Notes: generated from the sequence alone by a model not told the origin. Counted from the stretch's first letter, positions 26,001-31,877 are shown. The stretch is DNA of 64,000 nucleotides from an uncultured Eubacteriales bacterium (GCA_900548005.1 URIZ01000007.1:1-64000); one strand, 5' to 3'. Numbers and translations: made by a program.

Positions 26001-29000
26001 AATATCACCAAGAACGGCGTAATCAACTATTACAACGGACTTGAAGCAACAATCAAAGCGAAAGTGGGCGGCGACAGATTTGAAATCGCAACTTCCGTCA
26101 CCAAGAACGGTCTTACGGACAGCACCAGCGGCTTTGTCGGACAAAACAAGACGTTCAGCGGCAAGCTCGCTCAAGAAGTCAACGTCAAGGTTGTCGTAAG
26201 CTCTTACGTGTACGACTCCATGGCAGACACGCTCACGTTCGATCCGTACTCTTCAAAGACGATAACGGCGGATTCCTTCGGCACGAGATTCAAGATCAAC
26301 GTCAAGGACATCTCGGGCGGCAAGGTTGAAAAGACGCTCACCACGGGCGAAGGCAGCAACCTCAATATCACCGCTCCGTTCATCAAGGTCGGCAACGCGT
26401 ATCTGGATGCGTACAACAACGGCATCTACACGATCGGCGAAAACGACATCACGTTTGAAGGATACAAGAGAAGCAAAGACTATCCGCTCTATGCGAAACT
26501 CGAAATAGGCACGCAATTCAGCGGTATGCAAGTGGTCTACGTACCCATCACGGTCGCAGAGGCGAAACCGTCCACGCTCTCGGTTGACGTTGCTCACGAA
26601 GACACGTTCAACCCCAACTGGTTCAAGGGTAAAGAACACGCCAAGTACCAAGTTTCCTTCGGCGGCGGCGCAACGCACGAGATGTATCCGGATTGGTCAA
26701 CGGTGAAGTATTACACCAACGCCGCTTGCTCCAAGCTCAAAGCGGATCAAGACATCTTCTCGGGCGGCACGATCTATGCTCAAGTGGAAGCGTACGCTCA
26801 AGACGCGGAAGGCAACAAGCTCGGTCTTGTGCTCACCGGACACGACGACAAGGGCAACCCGGTCTACAAGATGCAGACCATCACGCTCAGACTCAACGTC
26901 GAACAACAAAGCATTGCCTCCGTCAACTTCTTCTATGACGAAACGATCGGCGACATCTATGCAATGAGCAAGCAAGAGCGCGAGGCAATCGCAGACAAAC
27001 TTGCAGACAAGAGCTTGTACACCGGCAGCGTGTATGCGCAATCGCATATCGCAGGCGGCGTGGCATACGGCATCAACCCTGTCTCCTTCGCACAAAACCG
27101 CGACAACTACTTCACGGTGGGCGATTGGGGCGACGCAGTCAACGGCACCGCAGTGCTCGTCAACTTGACAAAGGGCACATATAGCGGCAAACGCTACAAC
27201 TCCGACGGCACGGAAAATCCGCAAGGCTTGTACAAGAAAGACGTGTCTTCGGGCAAATTCGTGGCTCTCACCGACGGTGAACTCGGCAACCCGTACATCG
27301 CGTACATCCAAGGCTGGACGACCAAGATCTCGAGCGCGGACGTCAACGGCATCGATATGCAAACGGTGTGGGCGAAGATAGGCGGCAACAACGTCCAAAT
27401 CAACGTCAATATCCCAAGCTACAACGTCACGAGCGCAACGCTCAAGAACACGACGCTCGATATCAAGACGGACAGCGAAGGCGCACCGCTCGGCACTGTG
27501 GCAGGCAAGAGCGGCAACGAACTCTCTCTCGTCTACAACGTGACGAAGGGCTGGTCGCTCCCGACAAGCGCAACCGTCACCACGATGGAAGGCACAGGCG
27601 CATTCGACACGGCGATGACGTGGCTGGATTACTCCGCTCCCAACAGAAACGAGATCTCGATCGACGCACACGGCAAGTACGTGACGCGCAAGTATCGCTT
27701 CTATGACGGATTGAGCATCCAAACGGAAGACTACGTTGCCAAGATCTATCTGGAAGGATTCCTTGACAACGTCCAAGTGACGCTCAACAACCAAGCAACA
27801 AGCTATGACGTGTTTGACGCATTCAAGTTTGCAACCACCGCAACGGTCGTGGCAAACGGCGAGACCTTCGACAGCGTACCCGTTCAATGGGAAAGCACGG
27901 CTATGCCGACTGCAGAAGAGATCAAGCAAGGCTCATTCACAAGAAAGGCGTACATCATGACACTCGGCACGGAATTCGGCGCTGAAAACGGCGGCTGGGC
28001 TCAAGATTTCACCTTCACAATCAACAACAACTTCACGTTTGTTGACAATGCGGCAGGATTCACGGGCGACTTCGCAAGCGGATTCGGATACACGCTCACA
28101 ACCGACAAGTTCTACGGCGGATTGCCGCGCACGGCACAAGTCAAGGTCGCAGACAAGAGCATCGCTGTCAACATGGCGTGGAATAAGACCTACACCACAG
28201 CCGGCTTTGCGGGCGAAATGACCGTGACGGCAAGCAACGACGATTTCACTTGCCAATTCAACGTCAACGTCAATGTGGCAAGCGCAGGCATCACGGCACT
28301 TGCAAGCGGAACGCAATTCGTTCTCGATCCGTACTCGGTCGAAAGCACGCTCTTTGCGTCCGGCACTATGCAAGACGTCTTTGTCAACGGCAGCGGTTTG
28401 ACGCAGAAAGTGCTTGCAAGCTACTCTCTCAAAGACGCAAACGCGTCCTTCAAGAGCGAGCAAGACTTCTACGACAACATCACCAAGTTCTTCGGCAAGA
28501 AGATCAAACTCAACGTCACCTACACCTACTTCGGCGGCGCAGACGTGATGAACGAGACAAGCGAGATCGAAGTGTATGTCGCAGACAGAACAATCATGTT
28601 CGTCACCGACCATGCATATCGCTCCGTCATTGTGGATACGTTCATCAAAAAAGATTCGAGCTATTTGCCAAGAGAGCTTGACGTGACAACCGTCCTTGGC
28701 GGAATGAACGAACACGTGTTCAAGGCATACTTCGACTGGTCGGGCATTGACGAGCTCATCAAGAGCGGCAAGAGCGATTCTTCCTTCATCGTCAACACGA
28801 TCGTCGGCGTTGAAAACGCTCTCGGCGGCTATGTCTATCAAGACATTGACGAAGACGGCAAGAAAGAATACGTGACAATCGACAAGTACATCGAGTATAT
28901 GGTTGCAAAGACCGGCAACAAGGACTTTGCTCTCACAACCGAGACAACCTATATGCTCGCAAGACAAGCGGTCAACGTGCCCGTCACGGTGCTTGACCGC

Positions 29001-31580
29001 ACCATCGTTGACGGCTTGCTTATGCTTGACGAAACGACGCTCCAATACGCATTCACCGACGCCAACAGCTATTCGACAATCACCGATACGCTTGTGGGCG
29101 CAGGCAGAAACGACGGCAGATACATCGACATCGTCTATGACAAGGTCAGCGGAATGCCCAAAGAGTACGTCTACTACAACCACATGGCGTACATCGGCGC
29201 AGACGCGTTGCCGAAATCTATGACGCTCACCTTCGCAAACGGCGACAAGGGATTGTATCATCTCACCTACGACAACGCTCCTTCTGCAAGCGATATGAAG
29301 AATCTCACTTCCACGCTTGAAAGAACGATGACCGTCCATGTGTGGAACTCCGCCGACAAAGACCGTGAAGTCATGGATGCGTTTGAGATGAAGATCAAGC
29401 TCCGCGTGGCAAAAGTCACCGCAATGAACAGTGACGTGGCATATACGGATATGTCCGCAGGCGACTACCGCTATGAGTTTGACGCATACGCAGACGATTG
29501 GAACGCGTCAGTCTACAACACCGACAACTATGCAAAGGACGTCACCTACTACGTAGGCGGACAATTCATCCTTGCACAGACTTGGTGGACGGAAGGCGTG
29601 ACCAATGACGGTGGCGAGACAGTGTACAACGACGTTTACAACAGACGTCACGGCACGTACGTCGTTTACGGCAAAGAATTTGCAAGCGCAAGCCAATACG
29701 CGGGCGTCACGTTCTACACCTTCAACAAGAGCGCGAAGACCTACACCAAGTACAACGGCACGGTCAACTATGACGCGTCTGCAACGTCATACAAGGACGA
29801 TGACGGCAACGACTTGTACTTGTTCGTGTACGTCACAACGCAAACGCTCGGCGCAACGTGGGACGCAACAGGCGTGTCTTACGGATATAAGGGCGGCAAC
29901 GTCACAGTAAAGGCAAACGTCGCAAGCAAGGTCGCAGGCAACAGCGCAAACGCAAACGTCAACGTCGTCGTTCATATCGACAGCATGAAAAACACGAGCG
30001 CGAAGTTCACCGAAAACGATCTTAACGCAACGACAGGCAAGTTCTACGACGCGAACACCGAAACGTTCATCATCGACCCGTACACAAGCGAACAAATCTT
30101 CGACAGAGTCACGGGCTATGACGGAAATCGCTACGAGAAATCCGCAACCGCAACGTCGGGCTACGTCAGGAATAATCTTGACGGCACTTACAAACTCGAA
30201 GGCGGCGAATACGTCGAGTTGAAGGGCGAAGAACTTGACAGAAAATACGTCAACTTCCCGTCCACGATCACGCTCGGCGAGACCAAGTCTTTGCCGATTA
30301 CGTGGGACTTCAGCGGCGTCAACGTGACGTACGCAGGCGGTGAATTCACGGCGCAGGCAATCGTCAACTATGAAGGCGAGTACAACTACGGCAAGTCGAG
30401 CGCAAACGATGACAAGATCAACAATCTCGGATTGCAAAAGATCAAAGTCACCGTCAAGGTGCTTGACAGAAGCGCGAAAGGCGCAGACGCAACCACCGAG
30501 AACGCGTTCAAGCAACTTGCAGGTTATGTCAACACCGTCAAGACGGGCGATGCTCAATTCATCAACCCGTACGAATATCAAAAACCGACAATGCCGACAA
30601 CCATTACGCTCAACGTTCGCAAGAGTGTTGTAGTGGCGGGCGTGCAAACGGACGAAACCGAAACTCGCACGTACAGCACGATCGTCGGCAACGGCGACGG
30701 AACGCTTGTGTGGAGCTATGACGAATTTAGACCTTCATACACCGGCGGCGTCATAAATATGGTTGCAAAACTCATTGATAAGGACGGCAACGTGCAATCC
30801 TACAAAGTGCCCTTCCTTGTCAAGAGAATGATCGCAAGCAACATCGCTGCAACAAGCGGCACGTACATCAGCGCGGTCGAGAACGGCATTGCCGCCACCG
30901 ACTTCTTGCTCAACCCGTACAGCACGTCAAGTCAAACCATGCCGTTTGACTACACGGTGACGTTCAACGTGTTCAACCCGACCTACGACGCGACAAACGG
31001 CACGGTGAAATATGAGGAAAGCGCGTCTTCAACAAGCACCATCAACTTCAACTACGTCATCGTGTCGATGCCTGCAAACACCACTTATGAAGTGACTTCG
31101 AGCGGCATCACCTCTTCGGCGGACGGACAACGCGCAACCTTGCAACTCGGCGCACAAGAGCGTATCAGCGTTGGCATCAAGCAAGCCAACAAGAACGTGG
31201 CAGTCCCGTCTGTGACAATCTCCAACACCGGAGAGTCGCTGCCGATGACCTACAATGTCGGCTCTGTCGAGATGCGCGTGGCATGGTTCGGCAAAGCGGA
31301 AGTGTACGACATCTCGGGCAACAAGGTTGCAAGCTACTCGGTGACGTTCTCGTCAACGGACGAATTGTTTGCATTGCCCAAGTTTGCAGACCGCAAGGTC
31401 GTCTACACGCTCGTTGCGGCAGTGGGCACTGTGGTTGACGCAAACGGAACTGTGGTGACAACTCGCGTTGCAACCCAAGACGACGTGAACACGATCGGTG
31501 CAAACGTTGTTTCCGTGGGACAAACAATACCCATGTATCAAGCAATCTCCGGCACAACCGTCATCCCCATCAACGAATAA
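5067..31580 (+). CDS. Giant modular surface lipoprotein, 8,837 residues
   Basis: The start at 5067 has GTGGAGG six bases upstream; ATG 5064 is possible. Residues 1-28 form a lipoprotein signal ending L-V-A-Cys28, followed by a Thr/Pro linker (PTPTPTPG). From about residue 50 to 6450 the protein is made of beta-rich modules with strict alternation of polar and hydrophobic residues (such as LNLDLRLNLDI). Each module has a strand pair like LGVYYxxGxLYxDxxxLG; copies start near 6560, 7507, 8440, 9725, 10470, 11685, 13100, 14553, 16240, 18484, 20310, 21540 and 22720. Acidic Thr-Ala linkers follow most copies. Tyr-rich inserts (YxGxxYxYxxxTGxY) enlarge some modules. From about 24900 on, Ig-like domains follow, several opening with D/N-P-Y (residues 7059, 7754, 8337, 8500, 8616). 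No LPXTG, enzyme or S-layer motif is seen. The mass is about 0.95 MDa. I infer an outward-facing scaffold, adhesin or lipid/glycan-binding protein; the function is unknown. Confidence 0.9.
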   Translation: MRTTKFKGLTIVLLAMMISVLLFGLVACGTNNSGETTNPIIPTPTPTPGVDESKTLGSQQAWKVLKDAALAAAGDEKDSRYINFDTTFVLGFNKDSYDTLVTMRFAGRIDTLAKAESDTSELLVEFRQFKTSELAGKKMDNETICAMAASGQGKLLLGTYYYEGKLVTDLRGIKKDAGVHVVWTDNINMASFVTRLSQGLEELNLSSVLFDTLMGYDIGGLLKSLINMDVVSLTVEQLIVNILFGASRSKLVDYGNGHSVLQIPCDLGLIVSIIPLVQGLIPENIIGLVKNVLGLDLGKLGALTGMALYLEADIQDGKLNGINCNIDTNLNSYGVEGLQDKYGVFQSEVGFDLGYAKAQFAGSPDLDVVALLKSRDKNNMPIADGDTTETLYDKVAHSEEKYSFLTLDGKITLSLDFAQKTVTVNDVIGSFGTLISNLLKQNVSAEILNALAPLFQKDIDFAKGTVELSIVLQGVINTKDPAKTRLAVEVRGRNEAKRITAYYDGAKEGVYLDASGVLGTRGTKFKIDDINVNKLIGDLVDKLFATIKGAIKGNSTTNAQYNQLVEDADIVIQHRAEAAADGGTTDVMGLISAILDQIDIKMDGDIFNIQQIKVDITQTILDSIFSLVFTGDKAGAKIPVTSAGIVYKNNGTFDTKTIDISADLGVDGAYPLVKAGLGIGVLFGNIADEASFNQIFANLDAELAENPSAYLPLLKNGKLNTNLLHVNVSTGLSIDLETLKGALAQIKVDLPNQQIGDAFTGVLIDVLLELGNIDGGLKLDIDADLDVTGGFSVSSLLKSTAKIIVSKKSNGEKVISLYLQDGWLYADLDVLCLKVEKIKVNVNELLTMLGADISGGGNGGSTSALTAEDGENKGMDTTQILAFVAGIIDGIKIGNNALEVTLVSGLFDQVLKMLNIEGVTINFENTDFDGGIRIALNNGLDLTQLQLGVFVSLGNSVNLDVSLNGLSAGLKDSCIKYLDEAGEASDDFVEILEYTFVGLDLTLGIDFQANEGSTELVFGKGTHWYDETTATYVAIKDRAVPMGYAGKLFYFDSATKTYKEENVKKTTMAFDTQMNLNYEIRLAGQLDLAPLVDYLLGGASINTKDNASALMIELTGKKFDNARTTLLGVYYSAGALYIDATNFGLGKVKADVDLYEIILSLLAKDSTIDINGTRDALTAGDTTAATKKALALSVIATLTSDAFKIQIANGIAQIVYQLLGIDVSDITAWVEIAWANLAANHDGKPIRIHGDVNNSAGVTIGSAEIYAKDIDLKIGGEMGEIIIRRDESSADNGKELGEYLNGSTDDVYEDATLFNEYGDITVPSIFAEINGTFFVGAEAGNHNWTVGEWIASFLDDSKPELKSFIRQLLLQFNTPVEAGANIGFRIALNARLNPEVPIDFTQNVVFKKFASTELAALANYVEVYKLVGTKYTLLTQEERANFEGDVYLKQYIAEGIALTKVTAENFRGDAYVEMDGRYVKVTVSDENAANFAGVQLFTTASLLDLPYILSHSDIAIEIYNKNINEIDAMSQAEKVKHVLVALRLVYTGVNAAGKGVSTLYVDLRDDFHVALANISLADLLGGLMNKGKGGSTASTAAESGEGDNKDEKNSLLSTVSAVLGSLISYIGVDQSGVKVNFAEAFIATLVSMLAGKQINADEFIKLNSDESYIALAWKYNLALKLKIDPAYIGLEISSIKLDLGADGGVLPSDFDQSIYTTAENLDTLSLNLDLRLNLDIKGQKEEVRLEKYLDLLVKDLGLKLGLTFDKDITYKLGLKLGANLALNDPNSTKIVVEIKNIVEDTNIIAIYVNGQNVYVDLGALGRKAFYLENTNVSELICNEIAKLLGNLNGLVSGTGDAQTAGDAADMSADEKMQVILSIADGKIGVLVMQNVIVGLIAALTSNGSAGDVDIAKVLEAFDLDLSVDVDLQLKPSLSIDVNVDSNLIGLGVSVKAIDLSTGKGSAAYTSVEEKVAREIAKKDYKEITDSSYIGDRYKKEIVDGKVVYVKDDAGTYMPVDHYEALTNAHIVSVDVAMIVDYYGSATYTYIDNERILSSYSPKDRYSKNAHDNRFVQDANGHYVRDGFTFNELIEMLLNMDKLQSILATMLPQIRISTEGGNISFGKIDNAFSVGDLLTRLGLSLVLSDMIDDGFKLDISAKLDLDAIGLSDLSKVDFKNLNLDVKTILKGLEAKIGVDFTYEDGANSKVKINIYLVDGIVYVDLKGLDGPRVQIDLLDLIKKLGVAISADNDAMTAGDQSGNGNEGGGSQGGTENKIDFVKILNLVVKNIVLAAKPWEVNPEFNRIDNLGVFVRSNFINDLLSMLFKTKFESANTVVDETQSGIFLRPSSDKFASYGYDEMLTLGLMIALVNKQDPIKDNAGNTKQYTWSLDLGVDAKIDLESVDTYETLLDVDERLEFIALDDYITNILALVNGFYKDSFQKAEEPVDGTVYYTFHEDPAGQYVKKTGMYRLLNEGEKTEGVTLYSRGYATVVAGVGYELVYTQDTAGDFVFDEEKDVFVRKDAYTGASTTYYRREERAIKKVVDGVVTEENEAIANLALYSKFGVPQYQDQNVALSVSGLIYFNSDSAQSANAGGLISNLFGDMIINLQTLSAFHAGIGLRVSANVDLAALDLKGLLSGEKFDKFIENSDLNKVELAIEFIEVDENGYFAKYTNGEEKVLGGLYLNNGTLYMDLTEIVTTAENYSKIDNFVDFAKKLKDKFGKKDDKPKDKSGDAQTASDVDAQQGNVTSATRDALITLAYSDAQFQIQLTRALLAFVLSSFMPDLGSIEDVFDEFNISLGVDLGQAVYKKISDLQASNPEEYSKFTDPTNPEYAAYQADRYRYESNVDTYKILPLVKYVLSGGEYYLESETLMYTKDAEGAYVATNVYVDGATYIKKGAAYVLCDKEVEGKYVHATADYFGLINVGVDQYFNLRSYKMYRKVDGKLVETNTFIKGDTVLQYNGSEYDVLNVYEHEYGYVKDVNGDYYRTVDAYNGIGEYYLGLNIAVGCVNAGLKVGGLNIDFGAGNELLPDYIKDGKAHSRVEVGADGRKEEHVYESKLSDTEKKKFADVPTNPFYDSIITFGFSVELEFGITEGTLDFGRIVSAILGNLTGVIVEMPPTTKGYSSAHFRLDVSLMIDIYDLTKSELKLELINITETGYESLWAGIYYINNTVYLNLEDTFNIQKVAIGGLNIAEILKDYIIDFDTDEMFVYKPRTQSGSTNEAFVAEDSTTSGEVDFTNKDLALALLINKDKLTLALGNILFRTILEYIPEDLLGFKLKDLFYEEITGNLKIDLDTSDSINLALGASLGLVGERFNSFATVTTAGDSDEEKIAIENITNGSEKYYVFRKQGEAVAIDSTTSAQTGYFVQSDNKQYFRAIAPGESVAADKLYVRYRVAREGGRFVMREVLDNGKGDGSEVLGNKLYKVEAGDVLYKFEKGAVANLSYVGDGTKYDMTMTLSLQIKHLNVAFTNSRSYVLSGEDLAEYTNFDDVDRFTISETIDITTSFKTGKDNDIDLSAVLQKFIPGLTQDQLLVIQSVADDGGDVNRQLQLVLEGDIQIAALLNYMRTTLLKYTDGDTDVFEGDMDFFTVIKLLKDVLKKIPQTELTALIADVASFVNLKVALQTKGGNDTDFHTMLGLYMVGGTFELLTDAERNDVYGEEYIDPSQRYDHYFETPSGSYYFDETTGEYKFIGASEYSGTRYSYDSSYCYKNEKGNYKRANGGLFIDLSYFNIPSVRVDANEVRKLVMSLVGKSTGETEALTVADGENGGENGGENGGENGGENGGEEGDKKEDTKIEFPLIKDDTILGYIRTFLYGVQITSRYVKALVTPDYINQILTLLMGEDAIQFDKAEFENMPNLMLYTDNTRYSYEKLGEVVKEFDAAVERHQTANPDFLNTAEYKAMRKALNEMLSRSKVLYNIDEYKGTADAASKGIYFRDTDGAYVQKSDMSASQRAAYDAKVVAGTAAYYDINKIDVYIRLLNVADGSLTGNYVLYSQASQTQINNCEKYDGLKKFGINTPRLYTLTDEVTGTYTAISDDLYAVNPLALRNSFISLNLYLWNYEISLNILAPKVGVTKFQYAKGSEAGNFDIVGIAQGARYVDTDETLYTSVDKESDGIDNWTFDYGTTFDADKYLANPRYYEYKNRYYVIDDSSLFVKNNGKFELATKDGKTFPDYIRGMIKGEEYFVYTGTSYESIQRVYVYKKEVYNTQKKVLITDEWLASQRAQLIAGGMSEKEADAQIAKYNDPANYWIKVQQESSILQPDFNKPEYKDYAFKEYVDTDDMYYISLALRGNLFVNAGKIYFSYNDYEQIYNSLHPTAHLTDPVLANISYKKYHGDYVQVTDAAEIATLKANGGLYVWANSVLGEQYDGVNEALGEVLGGLLGGMKGKFQVTEDATLNIYFTLRLNLGFKLYILPKFAIDVRDLDVAIDVWGEQNDKLEGGGYVTREDRDKNNYTGKLLDGSKPHLLGIYYDNDKETGKAGLYLDVESLLGKEAKLYVDMSAYTIEEVIGGLIGGLVANGNKDNADAMTAADTFGKNKDAQDPDAMSLFINVFTNSIALNVTSGFLKVIIQELMPDNASIADYLPNLKVYLKQNLNPYDITLGVLLFNQKGDVPVLNLGFNIQGLNGEEGKSSEIQFGRQEDILARQQGENNIFYYANFYRNNGVYEYGNYYGKNFDEKDYVALFKDADGKDYYATKDGAFKLEGGVIVSAETGYTGQRYSLYNGPEDRFSRCDTLMEEIVETRRYALGTPYDHTYQSIVYTDVNGLYMPVAQQLNNIRSSDYRDLDATKQFEAYNGTLYVLDSNLNYVIKSKGALKGFTGSGNLQYALKGEYPQANASELAREITLNGKQYVPIDPNNDGYTDLFEADGYTPYTAGAIDNHTGAAYVGTLYTRSERTKNGVKYYAYTASNVTTATYTSGKYYYPNSPVKAYKLTTDFTNYTKALSLNLGDILGGGKFDVTSMLADLKSVEIGAKLDMLMTLDDVINWTYQMTKFINDPTICDYLHFIATSLKENKEFQSTIGLGVDLKVYLMTENLFKMLAGDKSVGLLQVLEGAKLYLELTYNTNFHGDKAPKGYLWVEVRNGKLYLNIDVHEIGDIVGWGNFFSYGIIDGLDLSVLFKSDATTAQAGVAADDDEEVSTGIIPANVWSIINVVLGRLLVANDFITVGLNETLLADLIAMLADSDSEILQGIGQFLPKLRTTNTKDTSGITINFFGYEPSIDVNLGFKVGTTFYLTVDEYNKKYGVSGKYAVTSDWNGTEFGFNKDNGKYTVAETHSDDNYVLVSTDEYALISYAYPKWEGKKYSYNAATGKFFEDADGLYLKQGDFAIMISLGGLYAKVNKDFSVNKDEKMADRDDEGNIIRDSEGNAKYDNYVKLQDVKACIELSLGISLYGSGSKENTGNVIDLSSLLDMIVGLISPNSAISGSTLKLNIVNEFGNKDVSYLSLDLIANIDLANWNVELGLRLVKNIVSKTDSTVIASKKTLLGVYVLGDTLYADLGILGDSAKISVGDLNLSGMLKNLLGKYLGVNDTANGEAGTATSDDIKTIENTMKDYAYFMVTVNPQKLLLQLNADLVNAVYRKIMQIRGLEQKDLIPDIGDLLLRAEAKDTYIKFKDEAEKAAYKGATYNLVDGKYVKVESGPKGEYRMSSRTELSLNLRLSDGLFMCIDIPAASITKELKDIREAFGLPYNAESEKKELTGYNQILSLDLQKLIAGETTLDISSLSLPTIGLHASVEFTMTSNNLKPGDAGYDVSLAGWARKVAQTLLDGTALLGNFVKLTADEKDKTSASYYTGKTYNYNATSKTYEAVSGDTMGEYKFVMADLNITMASEPINLTIDINANLNLAPVLAYGIGGILFSDIAVEIKTGDPINKTILSLYYLGSSRLMKKSAGNGWELTSASSGNSLYTENEIYSDALYIDASGLGLGKIKFQGIAGLLGATPGYGAPTRKDAITLENADTSADGATAATGALYMQIDIENGRLGVSFDNAFITTLLGLLGVNLPFDLPDIQSVAVAINTTDKGLDSINVNAILDSVGTGANIAISNVELGFGKSFIDSKNLIETVKTGYAGLTFSKTSGIMSLIQNVLDNLKPGLNITINNKVWEGVATGSAKGEYTYSTITLTGQKVFTATNLAVNNGYPDKGYKILLNLALNRVGGNYNVSLKVVEGGNNIFITQLDPGGNLVKFLSIVPAVQNLLDCLDLSSMMADAFPLQLTKNNDGDDKTFEYPTAKTATDNVNAIGWNEDKTSYSYTADMSNLIKSVGINLFNSYGYVPYYEGMPAVTNGAGKISIKAELNKDAYNELILMVNCILFNLLSKANNLDEPWFVDVDALDKSEKNPSKVTLGTTKNAVTNFFDGLDALVKRGATTQEKVNYVEPYARSLPFTFIKWAVRVIAQDAVNVGIGLWGLLQNLGPGTIQNLSELIGTILPLPFASGSINPTLNIYLDFDPQPTEYGLSNEYTMNPGIQAIEIMVNGTKNTSDANGGAGGSSSMLYNKAKSNDMSTMKFMKDGGGATNETTTDLGWAWDFFMLRITPYSTVEKSYKTGLLQFDDSDSASSISGNAPTEIVIEDPATRTGYAMKDGQKKAFQLRDSYFFDGNIFPQKASVTFASLDEQGKPLSSYYPGSPYKDATGTQIVWDAASVDLTAATSTDENGRRLAGYVYGYALNTVLYAIPVYVTNDFEMQSLKGYYRNSDGSYTAKALALDIDKTSSKYMATLPDLVRLQFASGTYTFGTTLTNATGGTAYAVINALSNAPADTNGYQMLPQPTQDEINKGAADNLNDDGNKYVIYPAYVAGLVKNEDGSYKTFSVGDKTYYVLDRGSLPTGKAFPTGTFSWDSADFKYDWQGSTKWANGDEANVIKVGYTYQWGLAKQVKSSIDLTAKNYKISRLTSMADANGNTVALKSERDDKGTYTTVLTIDAMSITAETQDLAAYIKKFNAVSGKFATEGSMTGFDVEWDTTALEEAIKNITKNGVINYYNGLEATIKAKVGGDRFEIATSVTKNGLTDSTSGFVGQNKTFSGKLAQEVNVKVVVSSYVYDSMADTLTFDPYSSKTITADSFGTRFKINVKDISGGKVEKTLTTGEGSNLNITAPFIKVGNAYLDAYNNGIYTIGENDITFEGYKRSKDYPLYAKLEIGTQFSGMQVVYVPITVAEAKPSTLSVDVAHEDTFNPNWFKGKEHAKYQVSFGGGATHEMYPDWSTVKYYTNAACSKLKADQDIFSGGTIYAQVEAYAQDAEGNKLGLVLTGHDDKGNPVYKMQTITLRLNVEQQSIASVNFFYDETIGDIYAMSKQEREAIADKLADKSLYTGSVYAQSHIAGGVAYGINPVSFAQNRDNYFTVGDWGDAVNGTAVLVNLTKGTYSGKRYNSDGTENPQGLYKKDVSSGKFVALTDGELGNPYIAYIQGWTTKISSADVNGIDMQTVWAKIGGNNVQINVNIPSYNVTSATLKNTTLDIKTDSEGAPLGTVAGKSGNELSLVYNVTKGWSLPTSATVTTMEGTGAFDTAMTWLDYSAPNRNEISIDAHGKYVTRKYRFYDGLSIQTEDYVAKIYLEGFLDNVQVTLNNQATSYDVFDAFKFATTATVVANGETFDSVPVQWESTAMPTAEEIKQGSFTRKAYIMTLGTEFGAENGGWAQDFTFTINNNFTFVDNAAGFTGDFASGFGYTLTTDKFYGGLPRTAQVKVADKSIAVNMAWNKTYTTAGFAGEMTVTASNDDFTCQFNVNVNVASAGITALASGTQFVLDPYSVESTLFASGTMQDVFVNGSGLTQKVLASYSLKDANASFKSEQDFYDNITKFFGKKIKLNVTYTYFGGADVMNETSEIEVYVADRTIMFVTDHAYRSVIVDTFIKKDSSYLPRELDVTTVLGGMNEHVFKAYFDWSGIDELIKSGKSDSSFIVNTIVGVENALGGYVYQDIDEDGKKEYVTIDKYIEYMVAKTGNKDFALTTETTYMLARQAVNVPVTVLDRTIVDGLLMLDETTLQYAFTDANSYSTITDTLVGAGRNDGRYIDIVYDKVSGMPKEYVYYNHMAYIGADALPKSMTLTFANGDKGLYHLTYDNAPSASDMKNLTSTLERTMTVHVWNSADKDREVMDAFEMKIKLRVAKVTAMNSDVAYTDMSAGDYRYEFDAYADDWNASVYNTDNYAKDVTYYVGGQFILAQTWWTEGVTNDGGETVYNDVYNRRHGTYVVYGKEFASASQYAGVTFYTFNKSAKTYTKYNGTVNYDASATSYKDDDGNDLYLFVYVTTQTLGATWDATGVSYGYKGGNVTVKANVASKVAGNSANANVNVVVHIDSMKNTSAKFTENDLNATTGKFYDANTETFIIDPYTSEQIFDRVTGYDGNRYEKSATATSGYVRNNLDGTYKLEGGEYVELKGEELDRKYVNFPSTITLGETKSLPITWDFSGVNVTYAGGEFTAQAIVNYEGEYNYGKSSANDDKINNLGLQKIKVTVKVLDRSAKGADATTENAFKQLAGYVNTVKTGDAQFINPYEYQKPTMPTTITLNVRKSVVVAGVQTDETETRTYSTIVGNGDGTLVWSYDEFRPSYTGGVINMVAKLIDKDGNVQSYKVPFLVKRMIASNIAATSGTYISAVENGIAATDFLLNPYSTSSQTMPFDYTVTFNVFNPTYDATNGTVKYEESASSTSTINFNYVIVSMPANTTYEVTSSGITSSADGQRATLQLGAQERISVGIKQANKNVAVPSVTISNTGESLPMTYNVGSVEMRVAWFGKAEVYDISGNKVASYSVTFSSTDELFALPKFADRKVVYTLVAAVGTVVDANGTVVTTRVATQDDVNTIGANVVSVGQTIPMYQAISGTTVIPINE
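16368..16439 (+). repeat. In-frame 12-bp tandem repeat (Gly-Glu-Asn-Gly)
   Basis: Five perfect copies of GGTGAAAACGGC are followed by one degenerate copy. They encode a Gly-Glu-Asn-Gly linker between two modules of the giant protein. Because the unit is 12 bases, slippage changes linker length without breaking the frame. Confidence 0.95.
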
Positions 31581-31600
31581 GCGACGTTATCGCTTGAAAG

Positions 31601-31630
31601 AAACTCGCGCTTCGGCGCGAGTTTTCTTTT
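31601..31630 (+). terminator. Intrinsic terminator of the giant gene
   Basis: A perfect 10-bp stem (31601-31610 and 31615-31624) with a TTCG tetraloop is followed by TCTTTT. It lies 20 bases after the stop codon. Confidence 0.95.
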
Positions 31631-31877
31631 GCAAAAAAGCAAGCGCGGCTTTTGTGTTGCTTGTCAAAATTAAGTCGAAAAACGAGCATGCGGTTGTGCG
31701 CAAGTCGAAAAAGCGGCGGGGCAGCCTATCATGGTTTGCAAAGCAGAGTGGCAAAAGCGGCGTGTACGGATTTTGTGTCGGATGTCACGAGAAAGTCGCA
31801 AAAAGGGCGGACGGGGCGAAAAATCGTAGTTTGCCGCTCAAAATGTATAAAAACACGCGCGCAAAATAAAATTTTTA
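31631..31877. other. Intergenic region, nothing recognised
   Basis: About 250 bases without a supported gene. Overlapping open frames in two phases lack ribosome sites. I see no strong hairpin or known RNA motif. Confidence 0.5.

Noticed and set aside
31480..31580. Sortase anchor at the end of the giant protein
   Set aside because: The C-terminus has no LPXTG-like motif, hydrophobic span or basic tail; anchoring is by the N-terminal lipid.
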